Source of the DNA: Puffinus mauretanicus
Taxonomy: Eukaryota > Chordata > Aves > Procellariiformes > Procellariidae
Length of the DNA stretch: 64,000 nucleotides
NCBI GenBank assembly: GCA_023333565.1
Contig: JAJKFH010000115.1
Span: 806,001 to 870,000 of the forward strand
Direction of reading: 5' to 3'
Positions 13,730 through 24,083 of this stretch are shown one piece after another. Position numbers and translations under genes: made by a program. The notes under the pieces are model-generated. The model was not told the DNA's origin. It saw only the letters and a program-made list of their open reading frames with translations, and searched no databases. Every line of letters begins with the position of its first letter. The stretch's first letter is position 1.

Positions 13730-13824
13730 TTGGGACCAAATTTCCCAGCCTATAAATCAGGGCCATAACTCAACTGGAATCAGCGGACTTTTTGACAGTT
13801 TTCACTACTTTAGGATCCAGCCCA
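13730..13824. mobile_element. Possible degenerate palindromic amniote repeat
   Basis: The words TATAAATCAGGGCCATAACTC (spanning about 13751-13771) and TTTAGGATCCAGCCCA (13809-13824) match the outline of a foldback repeat frequent in turtle and crocodile DNA, in which 'aaatcagcataactcc' is followed by a mirrored half ending 'gaggatctggccc'. Here the mirrored half is badly eroded. Recalled by eye; no family name is claimed. Confidence 0.35.
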
Positions 13825-15088
13825 AAGTCACAAACATGGGAAGTGCTCACCATCTTCCAGAGGAGAACAATGGCTATGGAAACACCAAACCAGAACATGA
13901 GTGGAGTAGCAAGACTTCCTTTTGTCAGCAGGGTAGGTTTGCTCTTGGTTATATTTATATAATGCATTGATGGCAGGACGAGGCTTAATGGGTTAGTTAA
14001 GGACAGAATTGGCACGCACTCCCATAATAGCATTTTGAATTCAACGCCTTTGTAGAAAGCAGCCAGGATAATGCAGAGGATTTTAATATCTATTTCTCAG
14101 CATGAATAAACTATGCTTAGAGTAGTTCTGACCCAAATTTGCTAATGTGGGTTTGGATTTAGGGCACTTCACTGAAGCTTATAGCATGACTTTTTCAAAG
14201 GTTTTAGCCTTCCTGACCTAGCCCATCCTGTGCCAGTTACTCCAAAAAAATCAGAGCTTCTGTTTCTAAAGCCATCCACCAGTAATTAGAAGATAAGATT
14301 TGAAAATTGGGCACAACCCAAATTAACTAAGATGCTGCAATGAGCTCATAGCTCCTTAACCTCTGTGTTTCCAGCACTGCAATAATAGGAAGCAAACGGA
14401 AACGATTAAGGTGGGAAGAGGACATAAATTAATAGTATTGAGATGCAGTCAAAAAGGCTACATTTAAGTAGGAAAAGGAGCAGGATCCATTAAGATAGGA
14501 GTTATTTCCCAGAGGAAATGGTGGAAATTCCATGGCTTGAGAAAGTAAAAATTTAGAATAGGTGAAGTTTGAGAAAAGACCCTACAGAGACCATCTTCCA
14601 CTGTACTGAGGAGGGCTGCAGTGTACACAAACAATTTTAAAGTCTTTTCTGTGTACAGCTATAATGCTTGTGCATGAATGATTTTTTTACCATTAGACTA
14701 GGCAACAGTACATCTCACGTATTTTTCCCCAAAAAGAAGACAGGCACTTCTTGCTGGACAGGTCACTATTCACAGATTTTTTGGAGGAAAGGGAGGATGG
14801 AAAAACAGGCCAGCAAGGAATAATGAAAACATCTCATTGTTAGTTCAGTTGAAAGAAATTCAGGAAGATTTTGCTAGCAGCTGTAGGTAGGAAAAATAGT
14901 AGGAAGTAGAGAACAAAAAACAGCATAGTAAGGCAGGAGGATAAAGGTGCCCACTTAACTGATCTTATCATTACACTGGCAGCCCAAAAAGAGATGGAAA
15001 CCATCTGCAGCACTTCTTTCAGGGGTTGTGAGATTGTGCCCTCTCTTCAAGGGGAAAAAACCCAACAAAAACCCCTCATCTGTTTTTT

Positions 15089-15089
<1 letters not shown>

Positions 15090-15121
<32 letters not shown>
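15090..15121. repeat. Poly-T run of 32 bases
   Basis: An uninterrupted run of T on the plus strand, preceded by a short T/G stretch. If it were a poly-A tail on the minus strand, the sequence just upstream on that strand (15122 rightward) should carry AATAAA within about 30 bases, and none is seen. It is therefore more likely a slippage-expanded mononucleotide repeat than the tail of a retrocopy. Confidence 0.9.
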
Positions 15122-15124
<3 letters not shown>

Positions 15125-16762
15125 GCAATACAGTTGATGTATAAGCTATATCTGGCAGTAAAAGTCCCAGTCAAAGTAACATAATGGCAGTTTTTTTCTG
15201 CAACATAATCTAAGCAAGATAAACCTAGAAGGGAAGGGTATGTAATTCTGCATTGAACTCGTGGTAGAAATTATGGAGGTCTTGTTTGCGCAGGATTTTA
15301 CGGCCGGATAGCTAATATAAAATTCTTATCTTGGGAAAAGTACACACTATTTCTTCCCCTCCTTTTTCTGGCACTGAAGACAAAGCCTCAGTCTGACTTT
15401 GCCCTCAGCTCTAGCAGCTCTTGTAGATGTGAAATTCAAGCCCTTGGCTCCATTCCACTTTGCTACCTTGCAGCTGCTCCTCAAACCCCCTGCTCAACTC
15501 TCTTCCTCCAACTCCATGTGCCAGGCTGGAAGCATGGAATTCAGCAGCCTCGCAAGCTCCTGTCCTCTGCGTGCATGCCAAGAGTGCCCCAAAGCCATTT
15601 CCCACCCAGCCTTCTGGTGTGCCCTGCCCAGGGAGAAATATGACTAATCCCATACTTAATGTGGTCAACGGGAGGACTCCCACTGATGGAAAATACTGGC
15701 TGTCACAGTGGCTTTCTATTTTCAAACCATCACACAAAGAGGGCTAGAGAGGGGGCTGGTTTCAGATGTTTGGGATTACTGTGCAGAGATAGGGTGAAAA
15801 TGTGTGTAAAGCAAGAACTGATCCTTGCATCAAACCTCATTTCTACTTTACAAACAAAGCCTAACTCATTTGTCATATTCATATGGAGTCATATCTGTTA
15901 CAATTCCTTTACATTGAGTAAAATCCTCTATGTGGATCATACCCTAATTCCACATTAAGATGAAAAGCTTACTTATGTAAAATGATCATAATCTAACTCC
16001 AGACTATTATGAAGAACTACTTTCTGATTTCTCTGCTTTGGAGGCAGAAATGAGGCATTTCAAAGAAATATATAGATGCCATACGCTAATGCAGAACTCC
16101 TGTATTATAAAAGTACATTTATAATTGCAATGTTGTGATCATATTTGTGGCTCTAACATTTGGTTATTGTACCTCTACTGACTTATTAACTTTTCTGTGC
16201 TCACAGAAATCTAGAAATCTGGGGTAGGTTGCACTTTTGCTTAAGATGTGGGTTTTACAAGAACAGTTTGCAAATAGTTCATTGACAAAAAAGGAAAAAA
16301 AAAAACCCTCCAGTATTTGCATTCTTTCCGTACAGATGCAATTTGTAAAACAAGAAAGAAAAAGAACAGGTTTAGAAAAAAAACCCCACAATATCTATAT
16401 TCTATAAGTAGATGGTGGGGGCTCATGGCATCATTCAAAACAAAAATCCAAAAAGGATTGGCCTGAATATTCAAGTTTCTACCTGAACTAGGTATAACAT
16501 AAACAGCTGAAAATTCCGTCACTGTCTTTCTTCCTCTCTGGAAGAACCTATATTTAAACACTATCATGCAAGTCACCTCTGTTGTTTGGCATTACTGTGA
16601 GAAGAATAGGGAACACATTCTCCTATGTTTTAGTGATCAATAGAGATGATTGCATATTTCCAAAGAAACCTTAGTATTAAAGCTAAACAGTAATAAAGGA
16701 AATTGAAAAATGGAGCTTAGCCCCATCTGGAACTAGTTTGTGTTATAATAAGACACATCCAC

Positions 16763-16780
16763 TTTTTTTTTTTTTTTTTT
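16763..16780. repeat. Poly-T run of 18 bases
   Basis: A pure T run in otherwise unique DNA. No flanking duplication or poly-A signal was noticed that would mark it as a retrocopy tail. Confidence 0.85.
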
Positions 16781-17965
16781 CTTTAAAGAGCAACATGTAT
16801 TTTCAACACAGTTTTAATCAAGCTGCAATGGATGTCTCAAAATACATCCATAATGCAGCATTTTGGAATTATGTCATCCATTCAAACTGTTTCCCTTGGA
16901 AGAAGAGCAGGTAACTCAGATACTTCTGCCTTTTATATAGTTCCTTCTCTTCCTGTATGTACAGCAGTATAAATCATAGCTTCCTGGACTAGATCTTACA
17001 GTACTCTTGCTCTCCAAACCACAGGAGTTAAAGGAAAATGTCACACTAATTTCAACCAATATTAGACCAATCTATGGTAAGCAGCTCTATTTATAACCTT
17101 TGCCAGAAACAGCTGCATAGTATAATCTCCGTGCCAGGCTTGTAAAGCTCTTCTTCCTTCTCCATCCATGACAATAAACTTTATTTTTGACCAGCAATGG
17201 AAGTATCACTGGGGTTTTGTTTTCCCATTTCTGAACGGCTTCAGGAAAGGTAAGAGGAGAAGAAAAATGAATGCTACCTTTTCCCGCTAGCCCTGCACAG
17301 ATTGCTGCAGCTTGCTTATGCGGTTTAGAGTTTACTCAGAGGACAGAAATAGAAGCCGTTCTGAAATGTTCATTCAATAAAGTCAGACAGCCTCGTGCAA
17401 AATATGTGTCTGTGGTACAGGGCTAAGGAGGATTACCCACCTTCCTGGGAAAAATCTCTTCTTGCTTTTTTTCCACACACATCTTAAACACATTTCCTTG
17501 GCATTTGAAGTTCTCCCATCCACCACAACTAAACAAAGCAAACCCTGATGTTTTTCTGCCACTTTTTCCTCCTCCTCTGTTGGAGTCAGCTGTGGAAAGG
17601 CCCATATGCTCGCCGCTCCACGGAAGATACAGGACTCCCCGAGCAGCACGCAGACCAGCAATTGGCTGGAGCCGCAGGCAGCTGTGTGGATGGCTTGTGT
17701 CCAGTCCGTCCAAAGTGGCCGGCTTGTTCTCTGGGAAGTCATTTCCTCTGGATCCATTTTTAATTTTAGGGAACTAGCACACAAGCCCTCTGTTTAAAAG
17801 TCAAACTCCAAGAAGAATCGGTTGTCACGCTGATGCAAGACCTATTTGCCACAAGTTTGTCTTCTTACTTCTCTATCCCCCATAATGCTACTTTGTTTTC
17901 TGAGGGTTATTGGAAAATGCTGTCTACAAGGTAGTCCCTAGGTCTTTAGAATGCAATTCTTAGTT

Positions 17966-17985
17966 AAAAAAAAAAAAAAAAAAAA
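17966..17985. repeat. Poly-A run of 20 bases
   Basis: A pure A run. The 100 bases before it carry no AATAAA or ATTAAA signal at tail spacing, so it is treated as a simple mononucleotide repeat. Confidence 0.85.
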
Positions 17986-20451
17986 GGAGTACATTTTATT
18001 GCTAAGTTGCTCTGTAAAATTAAGTTATTGGAAGCTGCTGCTGATAAAAATAAAGTCCTCAGGCTTCCTTCCTCTTCAGTTAACTCAGTCTTTAGGCAGC
18101 ACCTGAATCTTCCTTAAGCTGCTGTCTTCCCTTTCAAAACTTACTGACGCTGGTCCTTAACTGGCTCGCAGAGACCTTCAGTCTTAAAAGACAGTATCCT
18201 TCTTCTAAAACCTCATCAATTTGTGAAGATTTTACAAGAACTGCAGTGTACCTGCAGCTTCATTTATGAAAAATTGAACATGAGAGCTAGCCACATGCAC
18301 AATTACTAATTAACACACAGAACTTACTGAAAAATAGGGAAGAAAAATAGAATCAATGGGTAGTGTGTGTGTGCACCTGTGAGAGACAGGGAGGTGGGAG
18401 TGGGAAGGGATGCTGAGAGGTTTTTTTGCTCTATTACCTGTGGCCATTTTCCATGAAAGTTGTTTGTTACCTGTTCATGCTAGTATCAGGAAAAAAAAAA
18501 AAAAAATCAGGGACTTTTCCACTCAGTTGATTCATTGAACTAGGGAGGAAAAGAATTTGGACTGAATTTTTGTATTGACTTTGTAAGAACTGTGGCTATG
18601 CCAAGGGCAATGTACCGCATGTAAGTTTATAGTTTGAAACCAGTGGATGGTTTCTTGCTATTCATGCACTTTTCGCTATTCATACCAATGTTGTTCAAAT
18701 AAACAGGGTAAAACTTTCCCGATAATGCAAGAGAACGGAAAACTTATATCATTGTTCTCACTGCAACAGCTTGGAAATTGACTTGATTATACATACTCAT
18801 TGGGTGATATCTGGGAGACTATAGAGGACTAGAATGCCTGATAAAAATCTTGTCAACACTGAAACGTTTGATTTATATGGCTCTTTCCATAACAATTATA
18901 TGATTTTTAAATTAAACCACATTTCCCCACCAAGTAGACTGCAATCTTTTTTAGTCTTCTTCCATATCATTTTTCTCCAAAGTGTCTGTCTTTGTAATGT
19001 GTTGATCATTAGAATAATGCATATTTGATGAAAACTTGCAATAAATAACATTTTGGACACTGTTTCCAGTCACTGATTGATGTGCATATTATTTTGTCTG
19101 CTGTATTTAACAGACATGTCTCAATTTTTCCAATATCCGAGGGGCACGTACAGTATAGTAATGGAGAATTCAGATGACCTATTTTAAGTTTCTCTTGCGG
19201 AAATAAAAGATTCACTAAGTTATAATTCTATACAAGGAAAAACAGTGTGATTCACCTGAAAATCCAAGCTCACCAATTTTCACACATGCTCATGCAGACG
19301 AGAATATACAGTATATCAAACAAGAATCTGGCCGTTTTTCATCTTTTTGCAAACACTGCCGTTTATGGGAACACATAAGAGAAATCAAAAACAGCATCAC
19401 TTCGTTTGCAATGGTAGATACATAATTGCATGTGATGACTTTGAGATATATTGGTCACCAAGAGGTTTGTCTCCAACCTAGAGTTGTCAGATGCCTCACC
19501 AGCAGAACCAGCTTTGTCTGTAAAGTGACAGACTGAAGTTAAGTATACAGGGTGGTGGATATTTTAACTTCTATTGTACCATTGAGATGACTTTAATTAT
19601 GTTTCCTCCTAAGTTAGTTAGGGCACCTTTTGCCCATCTTCCTGTGAAAATCACCTTCAATTTTCTCCGAGTTAATGCTGATAAGATGATATCTTGAAAA
19701 GTGACAGGTAACTGAGTGAAATGGGCTCCTCCCTTAAGGGCACAGAAAGAGTATTGGTAGAGCTTTGTAATTAACTCTTGTGTTTTGCAGAAGAAAATTG
19801 CAAAGAGAGGGGAAAGGAAGAACTGGGGGGGGTGGGGATGAGGAAAGTATGGTTTTGTATGACAGGACTTCTACAACTCTGCATACTTTGCATCCGCTGT
19901 CAAGAGTTGCCTAAAGCATTGAGGGCTTGCAGCCTCTCCCCAGTCCAGTTCATTTCAAAGTCGCGACTCTATTTAGGACAGAAGCTTTTATAATTCAGGC
20001 TGTTATGCATGGGATAAAAGGGATTTAAACAAAAAAAATGTCCGATTTACCCTTTTACCTACCATCTAGAGCAGCTATTGTACCTGACTGATATTCCAGT
20101 TCTTTCCCAAGACAACTCTTGTAACAAAAAATAAACTGCAAGCTGCATATTGATTTTTTTTGCTGTCCATCTAATATTTTATACCTGATCGTTTTTGTAG
20201 GGGCTTTTAGTGAAAGTAAATCAATACTGACAAACTTTTGTGAACATGCATTAAATGATTCAGCTGAGCACTGAACATATCAGCTCTTCTTCTGCTACAG
20301 CTTCTCTCACTCAACAGGATGAAGAGTGCCTGGATTAAAAGCATGACTAAGTGACATTTATTTTGTTATACCAAGAACTGGCTCTGTAGCACAATATCAA
20401 AGACTTAATGGACATGCTTCATTTTTTTTGGAGCGTGTATATTAAAAAATC

Positions 20452-20505
20452 TAATACTTCTGGATATTATATTATCTTTAATACTTCTGGATATTATATT
20501 ATCTT
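20452..20505 (+). repeat. Perfect 27-bp tandem duplication (2 copies)
   Basis: Positions 20452-20478 are repeated without change at 20479-20505. The unit begins TAATACTTCTGG and ends TATTATCTT. Two perfect copies imply a fairly recent duplication by slippage or by repair with a short template switch. The unit has no coding sense and no resemblance to known elements. Confidence 0.95.
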
Positions 20506-22129
20506 TGCAACTTGCAAATGAACAGTAGTATAGTCCTTAAAAAGGTTTGCATCCCTAAAAAGCTCCATTTACCCAAGGCACTCTGCAAGTATGAATCAGA
20601 GCAACTCTTCAGTAATAGAACACAGGGGAAAGCAGGGGCAGAGGAATGCTTTGTTTGAAAGTGAAAGAGAAAAATGGTGTGTTTTTTCTCATTAGAAAGA
20701 AGTAAAATTGTCTGGTTTGAAGTAGAAAGCCTATATTGTCTGAACTTCATGCTACAGATGCTCAGGCAAGTCTCAGGCCTGATCCTATAGCTGAAGAACT
20801 GTAGAAAGAACCAGTAGTACTTACACTGTTGAAGTAACAGCCTAAGGAGGCTTATTAGGTGACCTTGATTGAAAGATGATTTCAGTTGTTTTATTTTGTT
20901 GCTGGTGTTTTTTTTTTCTTCCCCCTCAAATGAACGTGAAGTGTAGAGGGCAAGAAAAGTTAATGCCCAACATGAGACTGGAGCTAGGGATCAATATATT
21001 AGCAGGATCTCACAGACCTACTCTATGCAGAATAAAACAGATGATTTGTCTAGGACTCCCCTGAAAAAAAAGCTTGAGAATTCATGTGTCCAAGTGGGAG
21101 ATCTTCATGTCATTATAACATGGTTTAGTAACAACATTCTCCTAGCCTCTCTACCTTTAAATCAATTTTATTAGGTCATTGATTGATGACTGTCCGGAAA
21201 GCTTCCAATTTCTTGCTTACTTCAACTAAGGCACTGTCAAAAAAAAAAAAAATCTTTTTTATTTTAGTCTATTTAATTTCAGTGCACACACATGCAAAGT
21301 AAGTCCCTAAAACCAGGCCACAGAAATTGAGTCGTTTGATGTGTCTTTATGGAATATTTTGCAAAAGTGATGGCAATCATATCTTCAATGCTTGTACCAG
21401 TCCAAACAGCTAAATAGTTTTGGGGAAAATACTGTGAGAAAGACTAATTTTGAACAAATTCAATCACTGCCCCCAGTTACAAAGGTCTTAAAGTAAACCA
21501 TAACTTTCAGGTTTGGCCATAATGAAACATCATGCCTCAGGCCATCATGAGCCACAAAACTTCAGATGAGGTTATGATACTCTAGGGTGTGCCTACAGAG
21601 TACAGATTTGTTAACTCATGTTACGATAACCATTACTTGGAAGAATTTTATTTCTAGTGATGAGAGACTTTATAGAAGATGGAAAAGAGAGATAGGTATG
21701 TATATACTTATGTGAAGAAAAATTAAAAATTAAGTTAGCTAAGACTTCTGTTGACTAATGAACATTATGAAGAAATAGACTAATATCCCCTATGTAAGCG
21801 CTCTGTTGATAGGAAAAGGTTTGTTTCTCCATTACTGCACAATAATGTCTACATTACCCAACTAAACAAAAAACGCTTAGCCTGTGATTTCAGAAATTCC
21901 ACAGAAGTGCTGAACATCCATGCCAGATATTAATTCCTTGCACCCACCAGCAAATCAGGATTAAATATTTCTTCCAAGCTGTTTATCGAATGCCTAATCA
22001 TCTGAATAGGGAAGAAAAAGAAAGCAAAGACACTTCCAAGATAAACATCTGTGATAAGTGCCCCTGAAGGTATGTTTTATGTGACCTTGCCTCTATCCTG
22101 CAAAACTAAGTGCTCAAGTCAAAGCACCA

Positions 22130-22572
22130 GGCCTAAAACCTTCAAGCAGAACCTAATCAATGAAACACTGGGTTCCCTTTATGCAAAAGAAATGAACTTC
22201 ATTGGTCATAGCCAGCACAGGTTCATGAGGGGAAAGTCCTGCTTAACTAATTTAATTTCTTTTTATAACCAGGTTACCCATCTAGTCAACCAAGGGAAGC
22301 CAGTAGATGGGTTTTTTTGGATTTGAGCAAATGTTTTGATACAGTTTCTCACAGTATCCTTCTGAACAAAATGTCGAGCACACAGCTAGACAAGTCCATA
22401 ATACATTGGGTGAACAACTGGCTGATGGGTCAGGCTCAAAGAGTTATAGTAAATGGGGTTACATCAGGCTGGCAGCCAGGCACCAGTGGGGTTCCCCAGG
22501 ACTCAATTTTAGGGCCAGTGCTCTTTAATGTTTTTATAAATGATTTGGATGCAGGAATCTAATGTACATTAA
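22130..22572 (+). mobile_element. CR1 LINE fragment, 5' part of a split copy
   Basis: The reverse-transcriptase domain of the CR1 ORF2 protein is readable on the plus strand. A first frame (to about 22317) carries IGHSQHRFMRGKSCLTNL, the RT fingers region. After a frameshift in the T/G run at 22311-22320, a second frame reads [18 protein letters not shown], equivalent to the RT 'FSKAFDTV' motif A with the catalytic Asp position, then [20 protein letters not shown] and [13 protein letters not shown]. The frame stops where an LTR was inserted at 22573. The copy is 5'-truncated; the left border (about 22130) is approximate. The second half is at 23169-24083. Several stops and shifts show it is dead. 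Confidence 0.92.
22568..22572 (+). repeat. 5-bp target-site duplication, left copy
   Basis: ATTAA immediately before the TG of the LTR. The same five bases follow the terminal CA at 23169-23173. CR1 sequence resumes on the right side exactly where it broke off, confirming the insertion. Confidence 0.93.
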
Positions 22573-22835
22573 TGCGCTGGTTTTTGGCTGGCATAGAGTT
22601 AATTTTCTTCACAGTAGCTAGTACTGGGCTATGTTTTGGATTTGTGCTGGAAACTGTGTGGATAACACAGGGATGTTTTCGTTACTGCTGAGCAGGGCTT
22701 ACACAGAGTCAAGGCCTTCTCTGCTTCTCACCCCACCCCACCAGCGAGTAGACTGGGGGTGCACAAGGAGTTGGGAGGGGAAACAGCTGGGACAGCTGAC
22801 CCCAACTGACCAAAGGGATATTCCATACCATATAA

Positions 22836-22841
22836 CGTCAT
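22836..22841 (+). promoter_or_regulatory. CRE-like half-site in the LTR promoter
   Basis: ACGTCA, a cAMP-response-element half-site, lies 9 bases upstream of the TATA-type box in the U3 part of the LTR. CREB/ATF-type sites are common in retroviral U3 regions. Whether it is bound is inference. Confidence 0.4.
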
Positions 22842-22849
22842 GCTCAGCA

Positions 22850-22856
22850 TATAAAG
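22850..22856 (+). promoter_or_regulatory. TATA box of the solo LTR
   Basis: TATAAAG, 277 bases into the LTR and followed by a G/A-rich stretch, is placed where the U3 promoter is expected. In a solo LTR it could still drive transcription rightward into the CR1 half. Confidence 0.65.
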
Positions 22857-23036
22857 CTGGGGGAAGAAGAAGGAAGGGGGGGACGTTTGGAGTGATGGCA
22901 TTTGTCTTCCCAAGTAACCGTTACGCGTGATGGAGCCCTGCTTTCCTGGAGATAGCTGAACACCTGCCTGCCGGTGGGAAGTGGTGAATGAATTCCTTGT
23001 TTTGCTTTGCTGGCGTGTGCGGCTTTTGCTTTACCT

Positions 23037-23042
23037 ATTAAA
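23037..23042 (+). terminator. Polyadenylation signal of the solo LTR
   Basis: ATTAAA, about 187 bases after the TATA box and followed by a T-rich stretch, is the likely poly-A signal at the end of R. In a solo LTR it could end transcripts arriving from the left. Confidence 0.6.
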
Positions 23043-23168
23043 CTGTCTTTATCTCAACCCACGGTTTTCTCACTTTTACCCTTTGAATTCTCTCCCCCAT
23101 CCCATTGTGGGGGCAGTGAGCGAGAAGCTCTGTGGGGCTTAGTTGCTGGCTGGGGTTAAAGCATGACA

Positions 23169-24083
23169 ATTAAGTGAATTTGCTGATGATACTAAACTAG
23201 GAGGAGCTGTGGACTCTCTCAAGGGTAGAGGGGCCTTACAGAGAGATCCAGATAGACTAGAGAGCTGGCAATCACCAACCATATGAAATTTAACAAGACC
23301 AAGTGCCGGATTCTCTATCTGGGACAGGGTAATCCTGGTTATAGGTACAAATTGGGGGATGAGAGGCTGGAGAGCAGCCCTGTGGAAAGAGTTCTGGGGG
23401 TTTGGGTTGATGGCAAGTTGAATATGAATCAACAGTGTGCCCTGGCAGCCAAAAAGACCAACAGTGTCCTGGGGTGCATCAAGCACAGCAGAGCTAGCCA
23501 GTAGAGGGAGGTGATTGTCCCACTCTACACTACACTGGTGCGGCCCCACCTCGAGTACTGTGTGCAGTTTTGGGCACCTCAATATAAGAAAGACATCAAA
23601 CTATGAGAGCGTGTCCAGAGGAAGGCAACCAAGATGGTGAAAGGCCTCGAGGGCAAGATTTATAAGGAGTAGCTGAGGTCACTTGGTTTGTTAGCTGGGA
23701 GAAGAGAAGGCTGAGGGGTGACGTCGTCGCAGTCCAAACTTCCTCAAGGGAGGGGGGGCAGTGTAGGGGGAGGTGCTGATCTCCTCTCTCTAGTGACCAG
23801 CGATAGGACACAAGAAAATGGAATGAAGCTGCATCAGGGGAAGTTCAGACCGGACATTAGGAAAAGGTTCCTCACTGAGAGGGTGGTCGCTCACTGGAAC
23901 AGGCTGCCCAGGGAAGTGGTCACGGCACCAAGCCTGTCAGAGTTCAAGGAACATCTGGACGATGCTCTTAGTCATATGGTTTAGTTTTAGGTAGTCCTGC
24001 GAGGAGCAGGGAGTTGGACTCGATGGTTCTTATGGGTCCCTTCCAAATATCCCCTTGAGATATTCTATGATTCTATGATTCTG
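23169..24083 (+). mobile_element. CR1 LINE fragment, 3' part of the split copy
   Basis: CR1 resumes directly after the LTR with the target duplication and then [15 protein letters not shown] (from 23176), which contains the RT motif C 'FADD' aspartates. After a shift near 23260 the frame from 23283 reads [20 protein letters not shown] and continues to a stop at 23504. Further pieces include [20 protein letters not shown] (near 23530-23590) and, after more stops, RVVAHWNRLPREVVTAPSL (near 23880-23936). The tail is the CR1 signature TATTCTATGATTCTATGATT at 24061-24080. At least three internal stops and several frameshifts make it non-functional. Together with 22130-22572 it forms one element of about 1.36 kb before the LTR arrived. 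Confidence 0.95.

Larger units (their letters stand above)
13830..22125. other. Unique non-coding DNA with homopolymer runs
   Basis: No gene supported over about 8 kb. Simple runs stand out: T32 at 15090-15121, T18 at 16763-16780, A20 at 17966-17985, A16 at 18491-18506, and A runs near 21239. A 27-bp tandem duplication lies at 20452-20505. Frames of 90-133 codons occur on both strands around 17383-17784, overlapping each other and without recognisable domains, so they are treated as chance. Confidence 0.65.
22573..23168 (+). mobile_element. Solo LTR of an avian endogenous retrovirus
   Basis: A complete 596-bp LTR that starts TG and ends CA, flanked by a perfect 5-bp ATTAA duplication and inserted into a CR1. 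The first bases (GCTGGTTTTTGGCTGGCATA from 22576) match the start of an LTR I know as frequent in neoavian genomes. Inside are a TATA-type box (22850-22856), an ATTAAA polyadenylation signal (23037-23042) and a G-rich, purine-rich stretch downstream of the TATA box (about 22857-22880). No internal retroviral region, primer-binding site or second LTR is present, so it is a solo LTR left after recombination between the two LTRs of a provirus. A five-base duplication fits ERVL-like or ERV1-like integration; I do not assign a family name. Open frames of 60-100 codons across it are not genes. Confidence 0.95.

Noticed and set aside
16761..16860. Retrocopy with poly-A tail
   Set aside because: The T run at 16763-16780 has no poly-A signal at the right spacing on the minus strand and no coding remnant beside it.
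22631..22930. 99-codon plus-strand frame
   Set aside because: Lies wholly inside the solo LTR, where no coding sequence is expected.
23139..23582. 147-codon minus-strand frame
   Set aside because: Antisense of the CR1 3' half and the LTR end; the protein reads as CR1 only on the plus strand.
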